Part shown: piece by piece, positions 1 to 10,002 of the stretch
How the letters are laid out: each line of letters opens with the position of its first letter
Numbering within the stretch: the stretch's first letter is position 1
Source of the DNA: Cryptomeria japonica
Taxonomy: Eukaryota > Streptophyta > Pinopsida > Cupressales > Cupressaceae
DNA length: 64,000 nt
Assembly (NCBI RefSeq): GCF_030272615.1
Contig: NC_081410.1
Location: 284,641,957-284,705,956, forward strand
Reading direction: 5' to 3'
The notes under the pieces: model-generated
What the model was told of the DNA's origin: nothing
Database searches by the model: none
The model's input: only the letters and a program-made list of their open reading frames with translations
Program-made: the position numbers and the translations under genes

Positions 1-387
1 TCAAGGGGAGAGTAGGTTTAATTAAACCCAAGGTTAGATGAAATGAGTTAGGTTTAGAAGGGGTTAGGTTAGGTGGTTAGAAGTTAGGAGGCATGTGGGT
101 AAATTTGAATTTAAAAATTCAAATAAGACTAATTAATTCTCAACAACTCATAAATTGATTTTTTTTTAATTAATTAGAAGATTAGAAGAATTAATTGAAG
201 ATGGGGGGAGAATTAATTAATTAGAGTTAATTAATCAAAGAGGACTATTGAAATGAACCTATTAAATAAATCCTTAGATTTATTAATAAGTAGATGAAAG
301 GGGGAATTTAATCAAATTACTTAGTGAATTCAATTAAATTGGGAAAGGGAATTAATTAAATAATTGCTTATTTAATTAATTATCTTC
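1..387. other. AT-rich non-coding DNA
   Basis: I see no coding similarity here. The stretch is rich in TTAATTAA-like words, with a G-rich, T-poor first 100 bases. Protease similarity of the gypsy element starts abruptly at about 388, so the gag part of that element is missing, was replaced, or lies outside the window. Confidence 0.6.
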
Positions 388-915
388 AGACCATTTTTAG
401 GTGTATACAACAACCATCTAGTCCACAATTGCTTGATAGACTCAAGAGCCAGTAATTCAATTATGCCCAAAGAACTTGCAGATAAACTTGGTCTAATTTA
501 TGAGCCTGTTTCTAGAGGAGTTGTACAATTAGATGGAACAACAGTTAAGTTAGTTGGATTGGTCAAAAATATTGGTTTGACCTTGCATGCTTGTCCTAAT
601 TTTGTAATACCTTAGGACATGTACATAGCTGACTTACCTTCATACTTTAATATTTACCTATCTAGAGATTTCACAACAAAATTAGGAGAATACCTTTTTG
701 CTGATTGCTCACACTTGTTTTTTAGAACCTGGTATGGTACTAAGGTTACCATTAAGTCAGAACCCCAAGCCACTTGCCACTTAGAACCATATACCCCAAG
801 TCCTATAAATGCAGATCTTACCATTAGAGACCATGAGGAGTTACCACCTATTGAGGATCCAGAGACACCTATTCAAGGCATACCTGATGTGAATTTGGAT
901 GAGTGGGCAACTTAG
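388..915 (+). pseudogene. pol: gypsy aspartic protease and linker (broken)
   Basis: Retroviral-type protease domain that would cut the gag-pol polyprotein. The catalytic loop reads IDSRASNSIMP at about 436-468, where the family has D-S/T-G-A-S, so the loop Gly is Arg. Coding similarity begins near 388, upstream of any start codon, so the N-terminus belonged to a longer polyprotein. An in-frame TAG lies at 613-615; after it the same frame continues as an acidic, proline-rich linker (619-915) to another TAG. The product would be inactive. Confidence 0.75.
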
Positions 916-1053
916 AATACTACAAAAGATCATTTCATCAGCATGAATGAAATAGGTCTTGGTTTTTATATGATTCATGAGGAGGATTATGTTATTCCTA
1001 AGCTTGAAAAAGAGGATATTTCACTTGACCAGCAGTCAGAACAACAACAAAAT

Positions 1054-1479
1054 CAGGTTTGGCAGCTTTATCTTGATGGTTCAAGAGGTAAGAATGGTTC
1101 CAGAGGTGATGTTATGCTAGTTTCACCCAAAGGTATGAGATAATATACTTCTTTCTAATTTTGTTTTAGCTATAAAAATAATACAACTGAGTATAAATCA
1201 TTAGCACGTGGCTTAGAATGGGATAGGCAGAAAAAAGTTAAATGTTTACAAGTTTTTGGTGATAGTGAACTAGTTGTGAACCAAGTAAGGAATATCCATG
1301 TCACCAAAAATGATGTTTTGAAGATGTACAAGCATAGAATTTGGGATTTAATTGAAGATTTTGATGCATTTAATTTGTTGTCCATACCTAGAAGTCAAAA
1401 TAAAGAAGTGGATAGGCTTGTTGCTTTAGGAGCTCAGTTCAATATTCCAAAAGAACTAGAAAATATTGATAGACAATAG
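1054..1479 (+). pseudogene. pol: Archaeal-type RNase H (aRNH) domain upstream of RT
   Basis: RNase H would degrade the RNA strand of RNA-DNA hybrids during reverse transcription. The fold's acidic residues are visible in one frame: LDGS (Asp, about 1072-1083), NNTTEY (Glu, about 1177-1194), FGDSELVVNQV (Asp, about 1255-1287) and NKEVDRLVALG (Asp, about 1399-1431). This pattern matches the extra RNase H of plant Tat elements rather than the ordinary gypsy one. Two TAA codons (1141 and 1156) interrupt the frame where Gln is likely. A TAG ends it at 1477-1479, after which a linker continues towards the RT. Its place between protease and RT is unusual (see findings). Confidence 0.75.
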
Positions 1480-1743
1480 TATGTTAAAGTTGTAGTAAGG
1501 CCCTCAGTTCCAGATAACATTGTTAATTGGCAGGTTTGACTCAAATGAGAAGATTACCAATTTCCTAATTGAATAAGTTGAGTTTTCTACTGGAAATCAA
1601 CATAAGTTCAATGATCAATATGAAAATCAGTTTCTCCAATTGAAAACTAACAAGCTTCCCAAGGGTCTGGTAACCCTTGAATCTATTTTAATAAAGATGA
1701 TCAAGTTAGAAAGGATAAAGTCAACATGTTTGTGAAGGAATAA

Positions 1744-2464
1744 TATTATGAACCTGTTGAAATATTCAAAAACAAGCTACTGAAAATTGGCAAGGTATGT
1801 ACCCCTGAAGAAAAACATGCTTTTGTAAAACTTTGTCAAGAATTCAATGACATATTTTCATGGAGGTATGAAGATTTGAAAGGATTTGATCCTCATTTAG
1901 CTCAACATACCATAGAGATGGTAGATAATGCAAAACCATTAAGGTAGAAACAAAGGCCTCTTAATCCAAAATTACAACATCTTATGAGGACTGAGTTAAA
2001 TAAGTTGATTGAAGGAAACATTATATTTCGAATCAAACACACATCCTGGGTGTCCAATCTAGTTCCCATTAGGAAAATGAATGTTGAACTGAGATTATGT
2101 GTTGATTTTAGAGACCTAAATAGAGCATCCCTGAAAGAAACATACTGCCCTCAATGGAGCAAATTTTGTAGGTTACATCAGGATCAGAGAGATTCTCATT
2201 ACTTGATGGTTATTCAGGATATAACCAAATTTTGGTCAAAGAAGAAGATCAGTACAAAACAACATTTACCACCAAGTGGGGTACAATGGCTTATAATAAA
2301 ATTCCATTTGGAATAACCAATGTAGGGGCAACATTTTAGTGTGCAATGGATATGGCATTTCAAGGCTTGATTAACAAGTTTGTTTTGGTTTACCTAGATG
2401 ATATAACTATTTTTTCTAAAAAGGTTATTGAATATCTTGACCATCTCAAATAGGTATTTGAGAG
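1744..2464 (+). pseudogene. pol: gypsy reverse transcriptase, N-terminal and palm part
   Basis: Polymerase part of the gypsy pol. Visible motifs are the pre-RT linker ending near 1980, LVPIRK and LCVDFRDLN (about 2059-2124), a frame change near 2150, then FGITNVGATF (about 2305-2337) and the catalytic YLDD at 2391-2402. Stops include a TAG near 1948 and one near 2451. The sequence stops at 2464 where element A is inserted; the thumb and RNase H follow at 10003. It is a broken copy. Confidence 0.85.
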
Positions 2465-4070
2465 TGTTGGAATTATGTGAACCGGCATGAAGACATAATG
2501 ATATTGTATGTTGTCATTGATGTCAATATGAAACATAGTGTGAACTGACACATGTGATAAGTGAAGAGAGAGAGGAACCGACATTTGTATGAACTAGTTT
2601 ATATGCCAAAGTGGAGCAGCATATGTGTTCAAGGTGAACCGGCATGTAGTTATGGGAACCGACACATGGAAGCATTGTATGACTACTGGTTGGTAGGTAG
2701 CTTCCACTTCAGGGTTTTTGGTTGAAGTACCTCAAGTTTGTGTGACTCAATCGGTGATCTTTATGTGATGAGTTAGCAGTATGATGGAGGACAGATCATG
2801 TTGCCATGTAAGATCTGTGTGCATGAAGGACCTTGCATGAAGATGACTATTCCTATCTACCTCGGGAATGTGTGAAGTCTGTCAAACGGTGGTAACGCGT
2901 GATGGGTTATCAGCCACCATGAAATCGGTGGATAGTGGACAATGGAGAATGTCTTGAGATCGATTCAGGATTGTTGCATTTAATGCAATATGATTCAATG
3001 GTCAGGATCAAACCATTTGAATTGCTTAACCTAATAAGTTTAGGGTTTAGGGTTTTTGCTACCAACCTGTATGTTTCCTATAAGGTTGATGTTGTGTTTA
3101 TTTATGAGGTTGTTGGAAAAAGTTGTGAGTGTGTATCCAAAGGAAGTGATATGTAATTCTTGCCAGACCAAAGGAGAGAAGAGATACCTGCAAAGTGAAT
3201 GTGCAAAAGGAAAAGAGGAGAATAAATGGATCTGCATTAGCATTGAGTGTTCTTAACAGATCATTGTAATACCTATTGATCTCTAACCACTTCAATAGTT
3301 GTAAAATCCCCTAATAGGGTAGCCTTAACTGGCTTGATTCAAAATCCCTTAAATTGGGTGGTCCTAACAGGCTTGATTCAAATCCCTTAACTGGGTAACT
3401 CGAGGATAATAATTTCTAAGAAGCTGTAGAGCTTAGGTGATCCTTTCAGCTATTGAGTTCTTGAAATCCTCTAACAAGGTGACCCTACCAGGTTTAACCC
3501 TTAACCGGGTATCCCTTAATCAGGTGATCCCTAACAGGATCAGTTCCTACTAGAACCTATTGTAATGGCCTTAACCGAACAAGGCTCCTAACAGAGCGGA
3601 CTTCTAAAGAGTTCAAAAAATAGCTTGTGGGTATTCATCCCCACCATGGTTTTTCCCAGTTGGGTTTCCATGTGAAAAATATGTGTGTCATGTGAAATGC
3701 TTTTGTCTTGTGATGCTTTGTTTTACCTATTAAGCACATGAAGGTTCTATGTTTTATGCCTATCTATAAAACATATTGAACTCACTGTTGTGAAGATCTG
3801 ACAATTAAGTTTACCTATTTATGCATGAGAATATAATGATATTGTAGTATTGAGCTAAGAGGAAAGCTTATTGAGTGACCGATTCATGACTGATTGAGCT
3901 GTACTGGATGTTACCAGTTGCACTCTATTTTACTGGTATCCCTGTTTGTCAGACATTTGGAGTATTTGCTATCAAACCGGTTTTGGAATGTATTTGTGTT
4001 TGTACTGATTCACCCCCCCCCCCCCCTCTCAGTACTGGTTTGGTACTAGTGGTTCATCATTGAGTTATCA
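2465..4070 (+). repeat. 5' LTR of copia A
   Basis: It starts TGTTGGAATT and ends GAGTTATCA, directly before the primer site. It contains a CATGGTTTTTCCC box (about 3644-3677), a TATA-like CTATAAAAC at 3764-3772, a long C tract, and a U5 hairpin at 4002-4035. Two adjacent TTTAGGG words near 3039-3055 are not matched in the 3' LTR. Length is 1606 bp. Confidence 0.95.
4002..4035 (+). promoter_or_regulatory. U5 C-rich hairpin, copia A 5' LTR
   Basis: The arms GTACTGA (4002-4008) and TCAGTAC (4029-4035) are perfectly complementary. They enclose a loop of TTCA, 14 C and a short CT end. Equivalent hairpins occur in copia B, C, D and E with other arm sequences. A role in RNA structure, packaging or priming is inference. 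Confidence 0.7.
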
Positions 4071-4072
4071 AT

Positions 4073-4084
4073 TGGTATCAGAGC
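4073..4084 (+). promoter_or_regulatory. Primer binding site, initiator tRNA-Met
   Basis: TGGTATCAGAGC, two bases after the 5' LTR, is the classic plant copia primer site complementary to the 3' end of initiator tRNA-Met. It would prime minus-strand DNA synthesis. Confidence 0.95.
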
Positions 4085-4140
4085 CCCTCCAGGTCCTTTG
4101 TATTGTAAGCTTAACCGCTTGAGGAAAAGATCCTAGTCAA

Positions 4141-5280
4141 ATGATGAAGAGGGAAGGTCCAAAGTTTAACAGGGAAAATTTTGGCATATGGAAAGATAGG
4201 ATGAAGATATTCATCAAAAGCATGGGTGTTCAACACTGGAGTTATGTTGAAAATGTATATGTTGTTCCTACCAGTACTCTCACCGATGACCAAAAGAGAG
4301 AGATACAAGAAAATGGGCAAGTCATGGAAGCCCTCATTAGTAGTCTATCTAACATTGAGTTTATTGATGTTTAGGACAAGGCAAATCCCAAAGAGGTATG
4401 GGATGCTCTTAAAAATATCTATGGTGGTGATGAGCATGTAAAATAGGCTACGGAAGAAAGCTTGAGAGGGAAGTTTGAAGACATGCAGATGGTTGAAGGA
4501 GAGACCATTCAGCAGTATGGAATAAGAATCAAAATAGTTATTGGAGAAATAAAGAGTACAGGTGGCAAAATAGAAGATTCCACTATGGTAAGTAAAGTCC
4601 TAAGATCCCTGTTGCTAGTCTACGCAATAAGGGTCGCTGCTATTCAGGAGCTGAGATCAATAGACAGTGTTCAAAAGATAGAATCAGCTTTTAGAGCCTC
4701 TGCTATACCTTCCAGAAAAGGAAAAGAGGCTAGCACTAGTGAAGAACCTAATCAGAGTAGAGAAATGAATGATGAAGAGTTTCTGATGGAATTTGAAGCA
4801 CTTCTTGCCAGGAAATTCTCAAAAGGAACTAGTAAATACAAAGGTAAGCTACCTTTGAAATGTTTCTCCTATAACTGGATAGGACATATTGCTATGAACT
4901 GTCCTAATAGTGACAACAAGGATAAACCAGAAAGGTTCAAGAAATTCAAAGGAGGAAACCAGAGAAATTGTTTTGTGGCAATTGATGAAGGTGTCACAGA
5001 TGAGGAATCAGAAGATGAAGAGAATGAAGATATTGTGTTTGTTGCTATAAAGGAAGATGTGGCAGACAAGAAGGCTCTTGTCTCTCAGTTTGATGATTCC
5101 AATGAGTGGATCATTGACAGTGGTTGTTCTCACCATATGACTGGTGATCGGAGCAAGTTTCTATCCTTAGAGGAGTATGATGGTTGTGTGGTTCGCTTTA
5201 GCAATGATGCACCATGCATGGTCAAAGGCAAAGGGTCCATCTCTTTGAATGGAAAGAGTAGTGCTGACAATGTGTACTAG
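4141..5280 (+). pseudogene. gag-pol: copia A gag and protease (broken)
   Basis: The start MMKREGPKFNREN at 4141 matches the N-terminus of plant copia gag and the one in element E. Gag would form the particle and bind RNA. The frame runs to 5280 with two TAG codons (4372-4374, 4444-4446), both likely from CAG. A zinc knuckle lies at about 4858-4902, but its second Cys is Tyr (CFSYNWIGHIAMNC). The protease motif IIDSGCSHHMTGD (about 5110-5148) keeps its catalytic Asp. A frameshift near 5278 moves reading to the frame used by integrase. Confidence 0.9.
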
Positions 5281-6668
5281 TTGATGGTCTTAGACACAAC
5301 CTTCTAAGTGTTGCCCAGCTAAATGACAGTGGCCTCACTCTACAATTCAAAAATGGAGTTTGCAGAATCAAAGGAAAAGATGGTAAGTTGGTGGCCACTA
5401 ACATGCAGACTAAAGGTAACCTCTTTCAACTAAATGCAAATATAAGTACATGTCTTATGGCTAATCTTGATGATAGTTGGATATGGCATAGGATATTCTG
5501 CCATGTGAACTTTGATAACATTGTGAAGGCTAGTAAGATCAAGGTAGTTAGAGGGTTGTCGGTGCTGAGAAAACCGGATGATACCCTATGCAAAGAGTGT
5601 CAATTGGAGAAAATGTCTTCCTCAACCTTTAAAGGTAAATCTTTCACTACTGACAACTTGCTTGATCTTGTGCATACTGATTTATGCGGTTCTATGAAAC
5701 CTAGAAGTGTGCAGGGTGATAGGTACTTCATGATTCTCACTGATGACTGCTCAAGAATGATGTGGGTCACATTCTTGAAAGACAAGTCTGAAGCTTTTGG
5801 GGAATTCAAAGCTTTCAAAGCATTGGTGGAGAAGGAAAGCGGTAAAAGGATCAAGTGTCTCAGAACTGATCAAGGAGGGGAATTCACTTCCGGTGAATTC
5901 AACAAGTATTGTGAAGAATTTGGCATCAAGAGATAGCTGTCTACCCCCCCAGACTCCATAGCAGAATGGCCTAGCAAAGAGGAATAATCAGACTGTGGTT
6001 GAGGCATCTAGAACCATGTTGATCCAAGGAAAGGTAGCTCACACCTTTTGGAGAGAAGCGGTGAGCACTGCAGTCTACACTATGAATTGGGTACTCATCA
6101 AAAAGGGTAAGGACAAAACTCCTTATGAGTATTGGACCATTAAGACACCTATGGTTAACTCTTTAAGGTATTTGGTAGCAAATGTTACATCAAGAGGAGT
6201 GAACATCAAGGTAAATTTGAAGCTAAATGTGATGAAGGAATATTTCTAGGATATTCCACCAAGAGTAAAGCTTTCAAGTGCTACAACAATAGGACTCAGA
6301 GAATTATGGAAAGCATCAATGCAAGAGTTGATGAATCCTCTAAGAAGACTAAGGAAACTGGTAGTGAGAAAGCTGTAAATGAACTAGTTGCAACCTTCTG
6401 GGAGTTAGTTGTTAGCCAACCAAGTACCAGTAATAGTGTCCCTAAACCGGTGAATGTTGATACTAATGAAGATGAGGATGAAGAAGAAAAGCAAGAAGAA
6501 CCAGTTAAGACCATTCCTCGATATGTCAAGTTGAATCATGATCCCAAGCAGATCATAGGTGATAAGGATGCAGGAATCCTTACTAGAAGAAAGATCAGAG
6601 AAAACTCATGCATGATCTCTGAATTTGAGCCTAAGTCATTCAAAGAGGCTCATAAAGATGAAGACTAG
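5280..6668 (+). pseudogene. pol: copia A integrase (broken)
   Basis: It starts with the pre-integrase segment; the HHCC zinc site is about 5485-5605 (HRIFCHVN, then CKECQ). First catalytic Asp is in HTDLCG (about 5674-5691), second in RTDQGGEF (about 5863-5886). The third, Glu, region near 5940-5990 is damaged by a TAG at 5934-5936 and a frameshift at a run of seven C, though an NGLAKRNNQT-like stretch can still be traced. The C-terminal part continues in changing frames to the acidic linker at 6306-6668, which ends in TAG where Trp is expected. Not functional. Confidence 0.9.
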
Positions 6669-8162
6669 ATCAAGGCAATGGAAGAAGAACTTGACCAGAT
6701 AGAGAAAAATGGTACATGGTCCTTAGTACCCAGACCAAAGCATAAAAATGTCATTGGCACCAAATGGATGTTCAGAAACAAGTTGAATGAGGATGGCACA
6801 GTGATTAGGAATAAAGCCAGATTGGAATGCAAAGGATATGCTCAAGAAGAAGGAGAAGACTGCGGAGAAACCTTTGCTCCTATGGCTAGATTGGAAGGAG
6901 TTCGTATGCTTCTTGCATATGCAGCTTTTAAGAGGTTCAAGGTATATCAAATGGATGTAAAATCTGCATTCCTAAATGGTGTACTTGAAGAGGAGGTGTA
7001 TATTGAGCAACCAGATGGGTTTACCCTATCTGAAGACAGTGACATGGTATGTAGGCTACATAAAGCATTATATGGTCTAAAGCAAGCACCTAGGGCATGG
7101 TATGAGTGCCTACATTCCCATCTTGTGAAGATTGGATTTGAGAGAACAAGTGAAGATAGCAATATCTACTTGAAGACTGAAGGAGATCAGATCATGATCT
7201 ATGAAGTTTTTGTTGATGACATCATCTTTGGTGGAGATGACAAGATGAGTCATGAGTTTGCTGATGATATGAAGAAAGAGTTTGAGATGTCACTCATAGG
7301 GGAGATTAAGTTCTTCATTGGACTGCAGATCCAGCAAATGGAAGATGGAATCTTCATCACTCAGTCCAAATATGTCAAAGAGGTGTTGAAGACTTTTGGT
7401 ATGGAAGATAGCAAACCGGTTAGTACACCGATGGTGACCGGTTGCAAATTGACAAAAGAGGATGATACCACACTGGTTGATGAGAAGGAATACCGATCAA
7501 TGATTGGTAAGTTGCATTATGTAGTGCATAGCAGACCGGATATTGCACATGCAGTTGGCATTACTGCAAGATTCCAAAAGAGTCCAAGAGAATCTCACTT
7601 GATTGTAGTCAAGCAGATTCTTAGGTATCTGAAGGGAACAATTAACTATGGATTATGGTACCCATACAGCAATAATTTCAATCTGAAAGTGTTCACAGAT
7701 GCTAATTGGGAAGGTAATGTGGATGACCAGAAAAGCACAACCAGTAGTGCATTCTTTCTCGATGGTAGACTGGTCTCATGGATGAGTAAAAAGCAGAGTT
7801 GTATCTCTTAGTCTACAATGAAAGCAAAGTATGTTGCAACTTTCATGAACTGCACTCAGACAATCTGGATGAAGCATGTACTGGAAGGCTTCAAGATCCC
7901 TGTATCTGAACCAGTAAGTATATTCTATGATAACACAAGTGCTATCAATATATCAAAGAATCCAGTTTTACATTCTAGAACCAAGCATTTTGAGCTTAAG
8001 TATCATTTCTTGAGGGAAAAGGTTCAGAATAAAGAGATTGCACTGGAGCATGTGTCTAGTAAGGAGCAGTTAGTAGACATATTCACCAAGCCTCTCCCAA
8101 AGACAACATTTGTGCATTTGAGAGGTGAATTAGGGGTATTGCCCCTTCAGGAGGTGAACTAA
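6669..8162 (+). pseudogene. pol: copia A reverse transcriptase and RNase H (one stop)
   Basis: The best preserved part of A. RT motifs are [14 protein letters not shown] (about 6756-6797), [11 protein letters not shown] (about 6948-6980), [11 protein letters not shown] (about 7071-7103) and the catalytic FVDD near 7210. The thumb follows ([17 protein letters not shown]). RNase H starts with FTDANWEG near 7694 and continues past a single TAG at 7809-7811 (CAG expected) through FYDNTSAI (about 7924) and SRTKHFELKYHFLRE to a normal end at 8162. Only this one stop separates the two open parts of 377 and 114 codons. Confidence 0.95.
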
Positions 8163-8403
8163 AAGTAATTGTTCCACATCAGTTAGGGACTGGAAAGACA
8201 AATTTTGGTTGATTGGTGTGTTGAAGGATGCTACTCCTTAGGGGGAGCAGCATGATGAAACAGAAATGATTGTACCTCCACTTTGGCATTGTTGTCAAAG
8301 GGGGAGAAGGAGTGAAGCAAAAAGATATCTCCAGCAAATGGGGAGAATATGTGAACAGAGAAGATATCTTTTGTATATTGTCATCAATGCCAAAGGGGGA
8401 GAT
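8163..8403 (+). promoter_or_regulatory. 3' untranslated region with three polypurine tracts, copia A
   Basis: Three similar purine tracts lie between the pol stop and the 3' LTR: AGGGGGAG at 8240-8247, AAAGGGGGAG at 8297-8306 and AAAGGGGGA at 8392-8400. The last one, three bases from the LTR, is the likely primer for plus-strand DNA. Repeated polypurine tracts are a known trait of plant Sireviruses. Confidence 0.8.
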
Positions 8404-10002
8404 TGTTGGCATTATATGAACCAGCATGAAGACATAATGATATTGTATGTTGTCATTGATGTCAATATGAAACATAGTGTGAACCGGCACATGTGATAAG
8501 TGAAGAGAGAGAGGAACCAACATTTGTATGAACCGGTTTATATGCCAGAGTGAAGCGGCATATTTGTTAAAGGTGAACTGGCATGTAGTTATGGGAACTG
8601 GCACATGGAAGCATTGTATGACTACCGGTTGGTAGGTAGCTTCCACTTCAGGGTTTCCAGTTGGAGTACCTCAAGTTTGTGTGACTCAATCGGTGATCTT
8701 TGTGTGATGAGTTAGCAGTATGATGGAGGATAGATCATGTTGCCACGTAAGATCTATGTGCATGAAGGATCTTGCATGAAGATGACTATTACTATCTACC
8801 TCGGGAATGTGCGAAGTCTATCAAATGATGATAACGTATGATGGGTTATCAGCCACCATGAAATTGGTGGATAATGGACGATGGAGAATGTCTTGAGATT
8901 GATTCAGGATTGTTGCATTTAATGCAGTATGATTCAACGGTCAAGATTGAACCATTTGAATTGCTTAACCTAACAAGTTGAGGGTTGAGGGTTTTTTCTA
9001 CCGACCTGTATGTTTCCTATAAGGTCGATGTTGTGTTTGTTTCTGAGGTTGTTGGCAAAAGTTGTGAGTGTGTATCCAAAGGAAGTGATACATAATTCTT
9101 GCCAGACCAAAGGAGAGAAGAGATACATGCAAAGTGAATGTGCAGAAGGAAAAGAGGAGCCTAAATGGATCTGCATTAGCATTGAGTGTTGTTAACAGAT
9201 CATTGTAATACCTGTTGATCTCTAACCACTTCAACAGTTGTAAACTCCCCTAACAGGGTAGCCTTAACTGGCTTGATTCAAAATCCCTTAAATCAGGTGG
9301 TCCTAACAGGCTTGATTCAAATCCCTTAACCAGGTAACTTGAGGCTAATGATTTCTGAGAAGCTATAGAGCTTAGGAGATCCTTTCAGCTATTGAGTTCT
9401 TGAAATCCTCTAACAAGGTGACCCTACCAGTTTTAACCCTTGACAGGGTATCCCTTAACTGGGTGATCCCTAACAGGATTGGTTCCTACAAGAACCTATT
9501 GTAATGGCCTTAACCGGACAAGGCTCCTAATAGAGCGGACTTCTAAAGAGTTCAAAAAGAAGCTTGTGGGTATTCATCCCCACTGTGGTTTTTCCTAGTT
9601 GGGTTTACACGTGAAAAATATGTGTCATGTGAAATGCTTTTGTCTTGTGATGCTTTGTTTTACCTGTTAAGCACATGAAGGTTCTATGTTTTATGCCTGT
9701 CTATAAAACATATTGAACTCACTGTTGTGAAGATCTGATGATTAAGCTTACCTGTTTATGCATGAGAATATAATGATACTGTAGTATTGAGCTAAGAGGA
9801 AAGCTTATTGAGTGACCGGTTCATGACTGATTGAGATGTGTTGGATGTTACCGGTTGCACTCTGTTTTACCGGTATCCCTGTTTGTCAGTCATTTGGAGT
9901 ATTTGTTGTCAAACCGGTTTTGGACTGTATTTGTGTTTGTACTGATTCACCCCCCCCCTCTCAGTACCGGTTTGGAACTAGTGGTTCATCATTGAGTTAT
10001 CA
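8404..10002 (+). repeat. 3' LTR of copia A
   Basis: 1599 bp, colinear with the 5' LTR and ending CA directly before the GAGAG duplication. It keeps more CpG than the 5' copy, for example several ACCGGT palindromes (about 9815, 9850, 9867, 9913 and 9965) that read ACTGGT or similar in the 5' LTR. A U5 hairpin is at 9939-9967, with arms GTACTGA and TCAGTAC. A TATA-like CTATAAAAC is near 9702. Confidence 0.95.

Larger units (their letters stand above)
388..2464 (+). mobile_element. Tat-like Ty3/gypsy element T, 5' part
   Basis: Left part of a gypsy retrotransposon read on the plus strand: protease, linker, archaeal-type RNase H, then RT up to just after the YLDD box. The RT is cut at 2464 by copia element A and resumes in the same frame at 10008, after the duplicated GAGAG at 2460-2464 and 10003-10007. 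Gag is not seen. Stops are mostly TAG or TAA where family members have Gln, so this is an old inactive copy. Tat assignment rests on the second RNase H and on repeats in the 3' untranslated region. Confidence 0.85.
2465..10002 (+). mobile_element. Sirevirus-like Ty1/copia element A, complete but decayed
   Basis: Complete plus-strand copia element of 7538 bp: 5' LTR 2465-4070, primer site 4073-4084, gag-pol 4141-8162, polypurine tracts, 3' LTR 8404-10002. Both outer ends are TG and CA, and the 5-bp duplication GAGAG is perfect on both sides. Domain order is gag, protease, integrase, RT, RNase H, which defines copia. The LTRs differ at several per cent by eye, mostly transitions, so the insertion is old. 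Five stops and at least two frameshifts break the coding region. Confidence 0.95.

Noticed and set aside
3039-3055. Interstitial telomere repeat (TTTAGGG twice)
   Set aside because: Only two units, and the matching place in the 3' LTR reads TTGAGGGTTGAGGG, so it is chance within the LTR.
8179-8646. 155-codon minus-strand frame across the 3' end of copia A
   Set aside because: It spans the pol stop, polypurine tracts and LTR on the antisense strand and has no recognisable content.
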